Source: an uncultured Acholeplasmatales bacterium (lineage in GTDB: Bacteria > Bacillota_I > Bacilli_A > Acholeplasmatales > Anaeroplasmataceae). From it: 52,737 nucleotides of DNA. Both the position numbers and the translations under genes were made by a program. Under the pieces are notes generated by a model. The model had not been told where the DNA came from, made no database searches, and was given only the letters and a program-made list of their open reading frames with translations. Shown here in pieces: positions 43,183 to 52,402 of this stretch; the stretch's first letter is position 1; each line of letters opens with the position of its first letter. The stretch is taken from positions 1-52,737 of the forward strand of contig CALUQZ010000009.1 of the NCBI GenBank assembly GCA_944323055.1, given 5' to 3'.

Positions 43183-45960
43183 TCACTCTTTTAAATCTAA
43201 AGGTATTTCAAAATCAAAATGTAAATTATCAGGAACTTCATTATCTAAAACAATATCAAAAAGTAAAGTGTTACGTTTCATTCTTTTACCATTTTCTAAA
43301 CTCATAACATAAGATTCACGCACATTTGCAAACTTACCCGTACCAAAATAAGTAAATGGTAATGTTATACCATCTTCTTCATCTACTTTTCTAATAAATA
43401 AATGAACAATCTTAGTATCTAATAACTTTTTACCTATACTATTAGTTAATGTCGTATCATTTTCTGATTCCCATTCAAATATACCTTTATTTATAAATTT
43501 ATCTTTATAATTCATTCTTTCTTCTTTTGTCTTGTCTTTTTTTAAACCGACAAAACAATAAGTGATTTTATTAATAGTATCAAATTTAGTTCCCTTCATG
43601 AACATAGTTGATTTTTCTAATAATTCTTTCATTATTTGTTCTTTATAATAATTAGCATAAAGCTTAAAAGAAGTTGAAAAATCACCAAATTCAATTTCAT
43701 ATCTAGACATACCATAATTTAATAAATCTAATAAATATTCTTTAAATTCAATACTTATATTATCTATATTTAATTTATCATCAATAATTACTTTATCTCT
43801 TTTTAAAAAATATAAAGCATTATTTAAGGTATTAAGATTAACTCTATTATTAAAACCTACTATTTTAGATAAATCTAAAGATTCATTTAATACTTGATTA
43901 ATTATTAAATACTCATCTACTCTTGTTAAAGGTAAATAATCAGAAATTATATCTATTAATTTCTTTTCCTTCTCATTAAATAAAGGAATAGAATCTTCTT
44001 CTATTTTTTGTAAAAAAGAATAATAACTCATAGATTTTTTACCATTTATTTTAGCTTTCATAAAACGAATTAAATCAGGAGCTATATCAGAATTAAGATA
44101 ATCTATATGTTTAGGATACGATCTAAGTTTTAAATATTTTTTAAAATTATTATAATCACTTGTTAAAAACTTTTTTAGATTAAAATTAGTTTTATTTAAA
44201 TTATTAATAATTTCTTCTTTAGCTAAATTATCAATAACAATTTTAACTCCCGGAATATTTAAAGATGTAAAATCTGTTCTAACTAACTCTCTTAAATAGG
44301 CTTTTTCAATTCCACAATTAGTACCAAGTGAACCAAGAGCACTTGCAATTTGAACTGATCTATCGTAATTGTTACCTATAAAATCTAAAACTGTTAAATA
44401 CTCTTTACCTATTGTTTTTCTTAAACCTCTACCTAACTGTTGTAAGAAGATGGTTGGTGATTCTGTTGGACGTAAAAATAAAACCATATTAACTCTAGGG
44501 ATATCAACACCCTCATTTAAAATATCAACAGCACAAATAATTTCTAAAGAATTAGTGTCATCTTGTAAGTCTTTAAAAGCTTTAATCCTTTTTCCTAAAT
44601 CACTATCACCAGTTAAGGAAATAGCATCATAGCCTGACTCTATAAATTCTTCTGCCATTGTTTTAGCATGAGCAATATTTGTACAAAAAGCAATACATTT
44701 AAGTTTATCTAAAGGACGATGCTTTTCAATCTCACTTACGATAAAGTCCACATTATTTACTTTAGCTATTTCTTTAGCTATTATAGTTTTATTTTCAAAT
44801 GAATAATCAACTAATTGATCTCTAATCCCGTAATAATGAAATGGAACAACTAAATCATTAATAATAGCATCTCTAAGCCGTAATTCAAAAGGAACATTAG
44901 TGTCAAACATTGAAAAGACATCTTCATTATCTAACCTTTCTGGCGTAGCAGTTAATCCTAGTAAAAACTCTGGTTTAAAATAATCTATAATCTTTTTATA
45001 TGAACTTGCGACACTATGATGACATTCGTCAAAAACTATATAATCAAATTCATTAGGTAAAAATAAATCTAAATGTTTAGCTAACATTAGATTGCTGGCA
45101 AAAATAAAATCACAATTTAAGTTGTTTTCATCACCTGTATATAAGCCATAACTTCTTGATGCTGCAAAAACTTTGACAAAAGTATTCATAGCTTCTGTCA
45201 ATATGGCATCCCTATGCACGACAAATAACAATCGTTTAGCTCCAAAATTACGAGCATCAAAAGCTGCAAGATAGGTTTTCCCTGAACCTGTAGCGGCAAT
45301 AACTAAGCTTTTTCTAACTCCTAAATCTCTATATCTTCTTAATTCTTTTAATGCTTTTCTCTGCATTAAATTAGGTTTAACAACTAGACTATCAAAATCA
45401 ATATAATCCATATCCCATTTTTCAATGGCATATTCTAGTCTTATTTTATATTTTTCAATTAAGTCTTCATCTAATAATAACGTTTTATCCCATAAACAAT
45501 TAAATTCATTAAGACTATCATTATAAGCATTAAATTCATTTTTAGAACATAATGAAACATTCCATTCAATATTTTTAAGTAAAGCAAACCTAGTTATATT
45601 TGTAGATCCTACTACAAATTCAAAAAAATCATCATATATAAATATATAACCTTTAGAATGAAAACCATTATCACCAAATGATTCAAAATCTAAATGACAA
45701 GAAAAATTAGGATATTTTTTCATCCAATTATAAAAAGTTTCTAGTGAAGCTATATCAGTAAAGTTTTGATATGTTGATGTAATTAAATAACCTTTTACTC
45801 CTCTTTGTAAGGCTTCTTCTATTTCTTGTTCTATAAGAATTAAACCTGCCTTTTTTATAAAACTAACTGAAAAATAAAAAGCCTTACATTTATTAATAGA
45901 ATCTTTAATCTTATCTATAAATTTAATATCTGAATAATTTGTTAAAAATAGATTTTGCAT
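43183..45960 (-). CDS. PLD-nuclease / SF2 helicase / DUF3427 protein
   Basis: A 925-residue multidomain protein. Residues about 1-150 are a phospholipase-D-like domain with FHSKGYIFIYDD and GSTN (HxK..GSxN nuclease/hydrolase site). Residues about 190-560 are an SF2 helicase: P-loop IAATGSGKTYLAAF, DECHHS Walker B, LGLTATPERLD (motif III), and motif VI QQLGRGLRKTIG. The C-terminal 350 residues or so fit the DUF3427 region. Similar proteins occur near restriction and defence genes and are often called DEAD/DEAH helicases; the cellular role is unproven. The ribosome site is weak (AGGAG further upstream). It forms an operon with the esterase-like gene and follows the ADP-ribosylglycohydrolase by 67 bases. 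Confidence 0.85.
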   Translation of the reverse strand: MQNLFLTNYSDIKFIDKIKDSINKCKAFYFSVSFIKKAGLILIEQEIEEALQRGVKGYLITSTYQNFTDIASLETFYNWMKKYPNFSCHLDFESFGDNGFHSKGYIFIYDDFFEFVVGSTNITRFALLKNIEWNVSLCSKNEFNAYNDSLNEFNCLWDKTLLLDEDLIEKYKIRLEYAIEKWDMDYIDFDSLVVKPNLMQRKALKELRRYRDLGVRKSLVIAATGSGKTYLAAFDARNFGAKRLLFVVHRDAILTEAMNTFVKVFAASRSYGLYTGDENNLNCDFIFASNLMLAKHLDLFLPNEFDYIVFDECHHSVASSYKKIIDYFKPEFLLGLTATPERLDNEDVFSMFDTNVPFELRLRDAIINDLVVPFHYYGIRDQLVDYSFENKTIIAKEIAKVNNVDFIVSEIEKHRPLDKLKCIAFCTNIAHAKTMAEEFIESGYDAISLTGDSDLGKRIKAFKDLQDDTNSLEIICAVDILNEGVDIPRVNMVLFLRPTESPTIFLQQLGRGLRKTIGKEYLTVLDFIGNNYDRSVQIASALGSLGTNCGIEKAYLRELVRTDFTSLNIPGVKIVIDNLAKEEIINNLNKTNFNLKKFLTSDYNNFKKYLKLRSYPKHIDYLNSDIAPDLIRFMKAKINGKKSMSYYSFLQKIEEDSIPLFNEKEKKLIDIISDYLPLTRVDEYLIINQVLNESLDLSKIVGFNNRVNLNTLNNALYFLKRDKVIIDDKLNIDNISIEFKEYLLDLLNYGMSRYEIEFGDFSTSFKLYANYYKEQIMKELLEKSTMFMKGTKFDTINKITYCFVGLKKDKTKEERMNYKDKFINKGIFEWESENDTTLTNSIGKKLLDTKIVHLFIRKVDEEDGITLPFTYFGTGKFANVRESYVMSLENGKRMKRNTLLFDIVLDNEVPDNLHFDFEIPLDLKE

Positions 45961-46027
45961 TATACCAGCTCCTAATTAAATACAGTATACCAGATAAAAA
46001 AATTAATTTATAGGTTAATTTATAATA

Positions 46028-46807
46028 TTATTTATTATAATAGCCCTTATCAATAAACTCATTTATAATATCTAATAACTCTTTAGGAAAATATGTTAAT
46101 GCTTTATTTATTAAACTATTATCTATACCATAATAAGCTTCAGCAATCGAACATGCTATACAAGCAAGCGTATCACTATCACCACCAATAGAAATGGCTG
46201 TTCTTAAACAATCTTCAAAATCATTACTTATTAAAAAAACATAAATAGCTTGAGGAACTGTACCTTGACAGGTTACATCAAATGAATAGTTTTTTACTAA
46301 TTCTAAATAATTAAAGTCTAAATTATAATATTTACTAGCATATTCTTTAATGTCATTTTTAGATTTACCAAGTCTAGCATAGTAAATACTCATAGCAATA
46401 ACTTCTGCCCCTTTTATTCCCTCTAAATGATTATGTGTTACTTCAGTAATTTTTTTACTTAACTCTATAACTTCTTCTTCACTATTAGCTACATAAGCTA
46501 CCGGACTAATCCGCATGGCAGCCCCATTACCAAAACTGTTATACCCATCTCTTCTATCGCTATGTAACCATCTAAAAAAAGATGCGCCATAACCTACATT
46601 ATACTTCCTACCATAATATTTAAAATAATCAATTATTTTATTTTTATCATTATATACCTTATCCATTAAAACTTTAGCTACTGCTAAAGTCATTAAAGAA
46701 TCATCAGTAAATGTACATTCATTTGTAAATAAGATAAAATCTTTTGTTTTTATATTATTAAACTCAAAACGTGAACCGACAATATCACCTATTAAAGCAC
46801 CTAACAT
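46028..46807 (-). CDS. ADP-ribosylglycohydrolase family protein (DraG type)
   Basis: A 259-residue hydrolase predicted to remove ADP-ribose from proteins or nucleic acid. The metal-binding sites are visible: GDIVGSRFEF, TFTDDSLMTLAVA (Asp35, Asp36) and IGGDSDTLACIACSIAEAYYG near residue 210. Length is normal. AGGAGG lies 5 bases before the ATG. It precedes the PLD-helicase gene; no ADP-ribosyltransferase is visible in the window. Confidence 0.9.
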   Translation of the reverse strand: MLGALIGDIVGSRFEFNNIKTKDFILFTNECTFTDDSLMTLAVAKVLMDKVYNDKNKIIDYFKYYGRKYNVGYGASFFRWLHSDRRDGYNSFGNGAAMRISPVAYVANSEEEVIELSKKITEVTHNHLEGIKGAEVIAMSIYYARLGKSKNDIKEYASKYYNLDFNYLELVKNYSFDVTCQGTVPQAIYVFLISNDFEDCLRTAISIGGDSDTLACIACSIAEAYYGIDNSLINKALTYFPKELLDIINEFIDKGYYNK

Positions 46808-46829
46808 AAAATTCCTCCTAAATAAAAAA

Positions 46830-46847
46830 AGTAACCATAATGTTACT
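46830..46847 (-). terminator. Terminator of the zinc-ribbon gene cluster
   Basis: AGTAAC pairs with GTTACT and is followed on the minus strand by T7. It lies between the 46853 gene and the ADP-ribosylglycohydrolase gene. Confidence 0.6.
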
Positions 46848-46852
46848 TATAG

Positions 46853-47173
46853 TTACAAAAGAGATATACTAGCAGCAAATGCTATTAGCCATAAAATAAC
46901 AACTAATACAACCCACGCAATAGCTATACCAATACCTATCCAACATAGCTTTTGGTTTTCTTTTTGTTTATATGTACATAAACCAATAACACCAAAAATA
47001 ATCCCTAACAATACAAGAGCTGGAATAGCCGCAAAGACTATTGAAAGAATACCCCATACTTTTGTTTCTTCTGTTTGTTGACCTGCCTGTGGAATAGGTT
47101 TTTGGTTAGCCCCACATTCAGGACAATATAAAGAATTATCTGGTATTTCTTTACCACAATTTCTACAATACAT
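46853..47173 (-). CDS. Zinc-ribbon membrane protein, copy 1
   Basis: A 106-residue protein. An N-terminal zinc ribbon with Cys3, Cys6, Cys17 and Cys20 (CRNCGKEIPDNSLYCPECG) is followed by a short linker and two membrane spans (about residues 42-65 and 75-105). The hydrophobic half resembles DUF4190-type small membrane proteins. Function is unknown. It is the last of three tandem relatives; copy 2 lies 40 bases upstream. Confidence 0.7.
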   Translation of the reverse strand: MYCRNCGKEIPDNSLYCPECGANQKPIPQAGQQTEETKVWGILSIVFAAIPALVLLGIIFGVIGLCTYKQKENQKLCWIGIGIAIAWVVLVVILWLIAFAASISLL

Positions 47174-47213
47174 TTTTTATTTCCCTTCTTAAAGATAATT
47201 ACTTATAAATACT

Positions 47214-47498
47214 CTAAATTAAAATATATATAATCATCCAACAAATAAAAGCAACAATGCCTATTATGCACATTATTCTATTTTGTTTATTTTTAGATAA
47301 TACTAAACCTATAATACCAAATACTAACCCTAATACGCCACCTAGTAAACCAAATATTAAAGATAAAACACCAAAAACCTTTGTTCCTTCTTTTTTACTA
47401 GGTTCTACTGTCGTATTCATATCTTCTTGTTTAGCCCCGCATTCAGGACAATATAAGGAATTATCAGGTATTTCTCTACCACAATTTTTACAATACAT
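47214..47498 (-). CDS. Zinc-ribbon membrane protein, copy 2
   Basis: A 94-residue relative of copies 1 and 3 with the same four-Cys ribbon (CKNCGREIPDNSLYCPECG) and two membrane spans, the second being short (CIIGIVAFICWMIIYILI). The first 20 residues are almost identical to copy 1, while the membrane half is more diverged. The linker is longer and rich in Glu/Thr. Confidence 0.68.
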   Translation of the reverse strand: MYCKNCGREIPDNSLYCPECGAKQEDMNTTVEPSKKEGTKVFGVLSLIFGLLGGVLGLVFGIIGLVLSKNKQNRIMCIIGIVAFICWMIIYILI

Positions 47499-47595
47499 TT
47501 TTTATTCCCACTTCTTAAAGATAATTACTTATCAAATAGATTATAATATAAAAATGATTAGCTTTCTATAATTAAGTGAAAAATAATGAAAAAAT

Positions 47596-47943
47596 TTAAT
47601 GGTTATTTGCCCTCCATAAAGCTTCAAAAAAGGCGATTGTTCCCATATATATAACAAATAATAACAAAACTATATATATAATTAGCATAGCTATAAAAAG
47701 ACCTATACCAATCCAACATAATATCTTATTTTCTTTTTGTTGATATGTACATAAACCAACTATCGCAAAAACTAAACCGAAGACTAAAAAGCCTGGTACT
47801 AAATCAAAAATAATAGATAATATTCCCCATACCTTTGTTTCTTTATTATCATCTATTAGCTTATCATTAGTTTGACTAGCTCCACAATTATTACAATATA
47901 AAGAGTTATCTGCTAATTCTTTTCCACAATTTCTACAATACAT
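47596..47943 (-). CDS. Zinc-ribbon membrane protein, copy 3
   Basis: A 115-residue relative. Its ribbon is CRNCGKELADNSLYCNNCG, followed by VWGILSIIFDLVPGFLVFG and a second span, and a short Trp/Asn-rich tail not shared with the others. The VWGILSI segment and the YxQKENxxLCWIGIG loop are shared with copy 1, so copies 1 and 3 are closer to each other than to copy 2. It is the first gene of the tandem set. Confidence 0.68.
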   Translation of the reverse strand: MYCRNCGKELADNSLYCNNCGASQTNDKLIDDNKETKVWGILSIIFDLVPGFLVFGLVFAIVGLCTYQQKENKILCWIGIGLFIAMLIIYIVLLLFVIYMGTIAFFEALWRANNH

Positions 47944-48105
47944 AATATTATCCTCTTTTTCTAATAAAATGTAAAATAAGAACTATTTTAATCAATAAAA
48001 GTAGAAAATGAACTTCCAAAATCAGCCGATTTGTACATTCATATTTTAGCGCTAACACCCCACCAAATTTCTCTAGCAGGGCATAAATATATTACTTACT
48101 AAATG

Positions 48106-48705
48106 TTAGTCTTTCTTTTCTTTCTCAACAATTTCCCAATGGCTGTTTTTTGACGAACCAACGTATTTAATATTAGGATTGTTTTTTAAGATTCTAAAAA
48201 TTGTGCTCATTGATTTGCCTAATATAGTAGACATTTCTTTTCTTGTTATTTTAGGGTTGCCTTTAATTAATTCTATGATACTTTTTTGTAGTTCATCTTT
48301 TTGAAGTTCATTTTGAGATTCATTTTGAGGTTCAAAACCTAATCCGGTAGTATCTATAGGGTTTAGATTAGGAAGATTAACAATAAAACAGTGCTCCATA
48401 TTGAGAAGTTCAGCTTTTGAGGTAGATTTATTGTACGCACCAATAATTCTTGGTAACCCGCTACCATAATTTTCAATAAAACCTAACATGTGTAAAATTC
48501 GTACAACTCCTGGATTCCTAAATGATTGCTGACCAGCCAAAATTTCTTCCAAAGTATATTTGTATATGGAACCAGGATTAGAAATCCTACAATGCGTAGG
48601 GAAAAATTCAATTTTAATATTAGATGGAAAACTATAGTCAGCATGACAAATTGCATTCAAAATTGCTTCTCTCAAACTTTTACAGGATTTTTTCAAAAAA
48701 GTCAC
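48106..48705 (-). pseudogene. Truncated AlbA_2/HATPase_c_4 family protein
   Basis: A 199-residue C-terminal remnant of the same family as the gene at 48977. It begins abruptly at SLREAILNAICHADYS (the HATPase_c_4 start) and keeps SNPGSIYKYTLEEI, FIENYGSGLPRIIGAY, a Glu/Gln-rich linker and a winged helix (NPKITRKEMSTILGKSMSTIFRIL) ending in GSSKNSHWEIVEKEKKD. About 250 residues, including the AlbA_2 domain, are missing. The upstream sequence (48706-48760) has stop codons in the matching frame. It may still be translated, but it lacks the usual sensing domain. Confidence 0.7.
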
Positions 48706-48760
48706 TTATGTTCAATTTATGTTAAATTACCGCTATATTTTGCTAATTTTGGCACAAAAA

Positions 48761-48795
48761 AGGTTTTGATTTGCTATTTCTAGCGTATCAAACCT
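48761..48795 (-). terminator. Terminator of the intact AlbA_2 gene
   Basis: AGGTTTGATAC pairs imperfectly with a GATCAAAACCT-like arm and is followed on the minus strand by T6-7. The arm sequence is nearly the same as in the terminator at 50599. Confidence 0.7.
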
Positions 48796-48976
48796 ATGCT
48801 TTCTTTATGCCGTGGTTAATGTTATTCGATACTTTGCACACCCTTATACTCTTACACGACACCCCTAGAAAGCGCTCATTTTATCGATGTTTTTAATACT
48901 TGCAATCACGATCTTACTATTTGAGATGTAAAAGCCACCTAACTCTTATAAGCTGGATGACATTTAATGTTTTAAT

Positions 48977-50320
48977 TTAATCTTCTTTATCTTCTTCTAC
49001 GATTTCCCAATGCCCACCTTTATCAGGACCTACGCGTTTAATTTTCTTCTTCTCTTTTAAATTATTTAGAATCCTATAAACAGAAGTTGTTCCTATATGA
49101 AGTTTTAATGATAATTCTTTTCTCGTTATTTTAGGATTGAGTTTTAACTCCAAAATAATATCATTTTCCAGATTATTTTCTGCACCATTTTCTGCACCAT
49201 TTTCTGCACCAACATCACTAACTCGCATAGAAGCCATCACTTCTGCATCATATGGTATGGAAACATTTATATAGTTTTCTTCAATATCAAATACATTCTT
49301 ATCATAGTGCTTTAAAACTTCAGGCACTCCATAACCTGTTTGTTCGACATATTTTAAGTCAGATAAAACTCTCATTAGTTCTTTATTTCGAGGAGTACTT
49401 ATTCCTTTGAAGAACATTTCTTTGGTTTCACCCTCTGGTAATCCACCATGAGATATAACTTCAATATGATTAGAAAAAATATAAACAGCTGGCTCTACAA
49501 CAGACCAATCATTATGAGCAATAGCGTTTATAAACACTTCTCTTAAACTAGCCATATCCATGAGTCTTTTATCTACTCTTTGAGCACCAACAATTCTAGA
49601 TTTAGTAATATTTTCTGCTTCTAGCCTATTAATTACCCTATCTATAGCGACTAATAAACATTGGTAACCATACTCACTTTTTTCTAATAAAAACGACTTA
49701 TCTCCACCTTGAAATCTAGCTACTTTAATAGAAATTCTATTTTTATCAGATAAAAGTTCAGCAAGAAAGTTATATCTACCATCATCAGTTTTTAAATGAA
49801 GATTCTCTACCAAAGTTTCGTCGTTTAAATGATAGCCTTTGCTAGAATAATAAATCTTTAGTTGGTTAAAACTAAACTCTTTTTGACTACTTGGAGTTTC
49901 AACCATACTTAAATGTTTTGAATAAGTTTTTATAAATCTTCTTTCAATCTCTTCTTCACTCATAGGTGTTGAGGATGTTCCGTCTCTATAAAAACATCCA
50001 GTTGCACTTCTTCCCTCTTTCTTGATGTAATAAAGTTTGCTCCCTTTAGTCACTTTAACAACAATAATTGTTTTATCGTCTTCTAATAATGAACCTATTT
50101 CACATAATCCTTCAGTTGATGGAAGAATCTGATCACGAATGATGTCTCTTATTTCTCTCATCGTTTTATCGACGTTGGAAACACCTAGAACATCACCATT
50201 ATCATCAACGCCAATATAGATAGTTCCATCTCTCGTATTAAGAAAAGCAACGACTTCTTTTGCAAAGTCTTTCGTTAATGTTCTTTTAAGTTCTATAGTT
50301 TCAGATTCTTGAAATCTCAT
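48977..50320 (-). CDS. AlbA_2-domain / ATPase-like transcriptional regulator
   Basis: A 447-residue protein. Residues about 3-125 are an AlbA_2 (Schlafen-type) domain (ETIELKRTLTKDF, NTRDGTIYIGVDDNGDVLGV). Residues about 220-370 are a HATPase_c_4 region (SLREVFINAIAHNDWS, ISHGGLPEGET, VEQTGYGVPEVLKHY). A linker of three GAEN units follows, then a C-terminal winged helix (NPKITRKELSLKLHIGTTSVYRIL) ending in HWEIVEEDKED. Such proteins are labelled ATP-binding or RecG-like and are common in mobile regions; their function is not settled. I start at 50320, where AGGTG lies 10 bases upstream. Confidence 0.8.
   Translation of the reverse strand: MRFQESETIELKRTLTKDFAKEVVAFLNTRDGTIYIGVDDNGDVLGVSNVDKTMREIRDIIRDQILPSTEGLCEIGSLLEDDKTIIVVKVTKGSKLYYIKKEGRSATGCFYRDGTSSTPMSEEEIERRFIKTYSKHLSMVETPSSQKEFSFNQLKIYYSSKGYHLNDETLVENLHLKTDDGRYNFLAELLSDKNRISIKVARFQGGDKSFLLEKSEYGYQCLLVAIDRVINRLEAENITKSRIVGAQRVDKRLMDMASLREVFINAIAHNDWSVVEPAVYIFSNHIEVISHGGLPEGETKEMFFKGISTPRNKELMRVLSDLKYVEQTGYGVPEVLKHYDKNVFDIEENYINVSIPYDAEVMASMRVSDVGAENGAENGAENNLENDIILELKLNPKITRKELSLKLHIGTTSVYRILNNLKEKKKIKRVGPDKGGHWEIVEEDKED
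49175..49210. repeat. Three exact 12-bp tandem repeats in the coding region
   Basis: ATTTTCTGCACC is repeated three times, encoding the GAEN linker units. It can expand or contract without frame loss. The truncated paralogue has a different short repeat (TTCATTTTGAG) at the same place. Confidence 0.85.
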
Positions 50321-50332
50321 TATGAAAAACAC

Positions 50333-50598
50333 CTGCTTTCTTAGCTAGGTTAATTATAACCAAAAACAGGCCATTTTTCCATATCTTAGACAAATTTAAA
50401 AAGATAAAAAGACCAAGGAATTTACTCCCCAGCCTCTACTTTTATTTCTATACCCGATAAGAATATAAACATTTTTTTCATAGAAATGCTAAATAAAGAA
50501 AAAATCCTGACTCATTGTTGCGCTTTTAGCGGAAACCAGGATAAATGGATGCCTATTTAAGATAAAAAGGCCCTAAAAAGCCTATAAAAGACGTAAAA
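50333..50598. other. Gene-free stretch with one strong hairpin
   Basis: No reading frame. The hairpin ATCCTG (50504-50509) / CAGGAT (50537-50542) has an inner GCGCTTTTAGCG pairing. Further right is a run of short AAAAAGGC-type direct repeats (50563-50602). The purpose is not clear. Confidence 0.4.
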
Positions 50599-50632
50599 AG
50601 GCTTGATACCTTAATTTCATTGTATCAAACCT
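50599..50632 (-). terminator. Terminator of the DUF262/DUF1524 gene
   Basis: AGGTTTGATAC and GTATCAAGCCT around a 12-base loop, followed on the minus strand by T5. It is similar to the terminator at 48761. Confidence 0.75.
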
Positions 50633-50652
50633 ATGCTTCTTATATGTGTATA

Positions 50653-50712
50653 AACAACAAGTTTGATACAAAGCGGCTAAAATGCCATAGGTGTAACAAC
50701 AAGTTTGATACA
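50653..50712. repeat. Two exact 18-bp direct repeats, 42 bases apart
   Basis: AACAACAAGTTTGATACA occurs at 50653-50670 and 50695-50712. The GTTTGATAC part also recurs in inverted form in the adjacent terminator. It lies just past the stop of the DUF262/DUF1524 gene. Confidence 0.7.
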
Positions 50713-50728
50713 CTGGTGGAAGATAAAA

Positions 50729-52393
50729 CTATTTAGCTAACATATTTTTTGCCCAAGGGACAAATTTTTGTCTATGTTCTTCTCTCCACTCTTTGCACAA
50801 ATAATATTCTGAACCATTGATAATAATCTTATTTTGATAGTATCTACTTCTTCCAGAATTATCTCTTGTCTCGCTTTCACTTGATACAAGAATAGGTAAC
50901 CAACAGCCCAGTGATGAAGAGAATTCTCTATCTTTAAAATTGAATATATCATCATTGTCCAACTTATTGTTTTCTGCGAGATATTTAATAGTATTGCAAA
51001 CAAGTTCACCCATCTTAGTGACTCTAAAATATTTTTCATCAAACATATTCATAGGTTCATTTGACACTACTTCTACTACTTGAGCATTCTCATCTACATT
51101 TGTAAATCCTAGTGAGGCTAAAAACTTAGTCTTAATAATTTTATTTCTATTTTTAATAAATTCTAAATAGTAAGTTTGCAATGCATCAAAATCATTTTCG
51201 CTATAAGGCAAGTCCATAAACTCTAAATCTTCAGAAGTAGTAAAACTATACTTTTCTTCTATATCTTGCAAAGTGTTAATTGAATTATTTAGGTAGTCAG
51301 AATCTTGATAGAAATTTTTAGAACCTTTTGATCTATTTTCATACTCTGGTAAATAGCATAAATTTGCAATGTGGGAAATTGGCAATCCCCATCCATTAGC
51401 TTGTTTATTTAATGATTTCATTTGATCCTTAGTTGCTATATGTTCAACATCAAACTTGTCGATTGATAATTGATCCATTGCCGAAAAAGAAGTTACATAA
51501 ATTGTATTTAATATTACATAATCTAAATCAGAAGGATTTGGTACTTGTCTATTTTCGTGTCGTCCAATTTGAGATTCAGAATAAGCATCATATGCGGTTG
51601 AGAATTGTCCTGCTGATAATTCCTTAAAATATCTATTTTCAATATTGGCGGTATGAATCTTTCCAGTTCCACCTTCACCCCAATATTTAGTAATAATATC
51701 AAACACATAATATTTCCAAATATTTGCAGATAATTTTGCCTTAGATTCTTTCCATGTATCCAAAACTCTTAAATTATCATCATTCACTTCATATTTCTTT
51801 CTAAACGCAAAAGAGATGTAAGACATTATTTGATATTGAGAATGGAAAATTTTGCCATCGTCTTTTCTATTATTTCCTTTAAATTTAAGAATAGGCTCAA
51901 TGCATTTATTTACAAATTCAATTGACTCAAAAAGTGCCTTTTCTAATAAGTCAATTTTGTTCTCAAATCTTGCAATTATTTTGTGAACATCTTTGATTTG
52001 ACCATGAGAAGAATTGAAACAAGCATTCAATAGTTGGAATGCCACTGGGTTCGTTTCATCGTCTTTTAAATTCTTATAAAAACATAGTGATGTATATTTG
52101 TTTTGGATAAATTTAGATACGCCGAAAACATATTCAAAAGAATTCACATTTTTATTAATTCTCTTAGAGTCTCTATCATAATCCTTTATCGCATACTCGC
52201 TATCGTTCAACGTATCATATTTCTTTAAAATATAGTCGATAATACCATCGTTATTGATTTTAAATTCTTTTCTTGGCCACGAAGCGGCATATATTTCATA
52301 TTCTGTTAAAGCAACACCTTTAGAGTTAATACGTTCGAAAATTTCAGGTAAAGTGTTTTCTTCGCCAGTATAAACTATGGCAGGGATTGTCAT
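50729..52393 (-). CDS. DUF262/DUF1524 (GmrSD-like) protein, C-terminal part
   Basis: A 554-residue part of a predicted type IV-like restriction or nuclease protein. The start carries the end of the DUF262 domain (EIFERINSKGVALTEYEIYAASW). The middle is a long helical region. Residues about 315-365 carry the DUF1524 HNH-like nuclease (FDVEHIATKDQMKSL, SHIANLCYLPEYENRSKGS). The C-terminal 120 residues (SEYYLCKEWREEHRQKFVPWAK) look like an added DNA- or target-binding region. The TAA at 52403 lies three codons before this ATG and in the same frame, so this is the second half of a gene split by a nonsense codon. No ribosome site precedes the ATG. Confidence 0.8.
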   Translation of the reverse strand: MTIPAIVYTGEENTLPEIFERINSKGVALTEYEIYAASWPRKEFKINNDGIIDYILKKYDTLNDSEYAIKDYDRDSKRINKNVNSFEYVFGVSKFIQNKYTSLCFYKNLKDDETNPVAFQLLNACFNSSHGQIKDVHKIIARFENKIDLLEKALFESIEFVNKCIEPILKFKGNNRKDDGKIFHSQYQIMSYISFAFRKKYEVNDDNLRVLDTWKESKAKLSANIWKYYVFDIITKYWGEGGTGKIHTANIENRYFKELSAGQFSTAYDAYSESQIGRHENRQVPNPSDLDYVILNTIYVTSFSAMDQLSIDKFDVEHIATKDQMKSLNKQANGWGLPISHIANLCYLPEYENRSKGSKNFYQDSDYLNNSINTLQDIEEKYSFTTSEDLEFMDLPYSENDFDALQTYYLEFIKNRNKIIKTKFLASLGFTNVDENAQVVEVVSNEPMNMFDEKYFRVTKMGELVCNTIKYLAENNKLDNDDIFNFKDREFSSSLGCWLPILVSSESETRDNSGRSRYYQNKIIINGSEYYLCKEWREEHRQKFVPWAKNMLAK

Positions 52394-52402
52394 TGCACTT
52401 AA

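Noticed and set aside
50653-50712. Short CRISPR array
   Set aside because: There are only two repeats of 18 bases, no third copy and no cas genes. Repeats also share sequence with a terminator.
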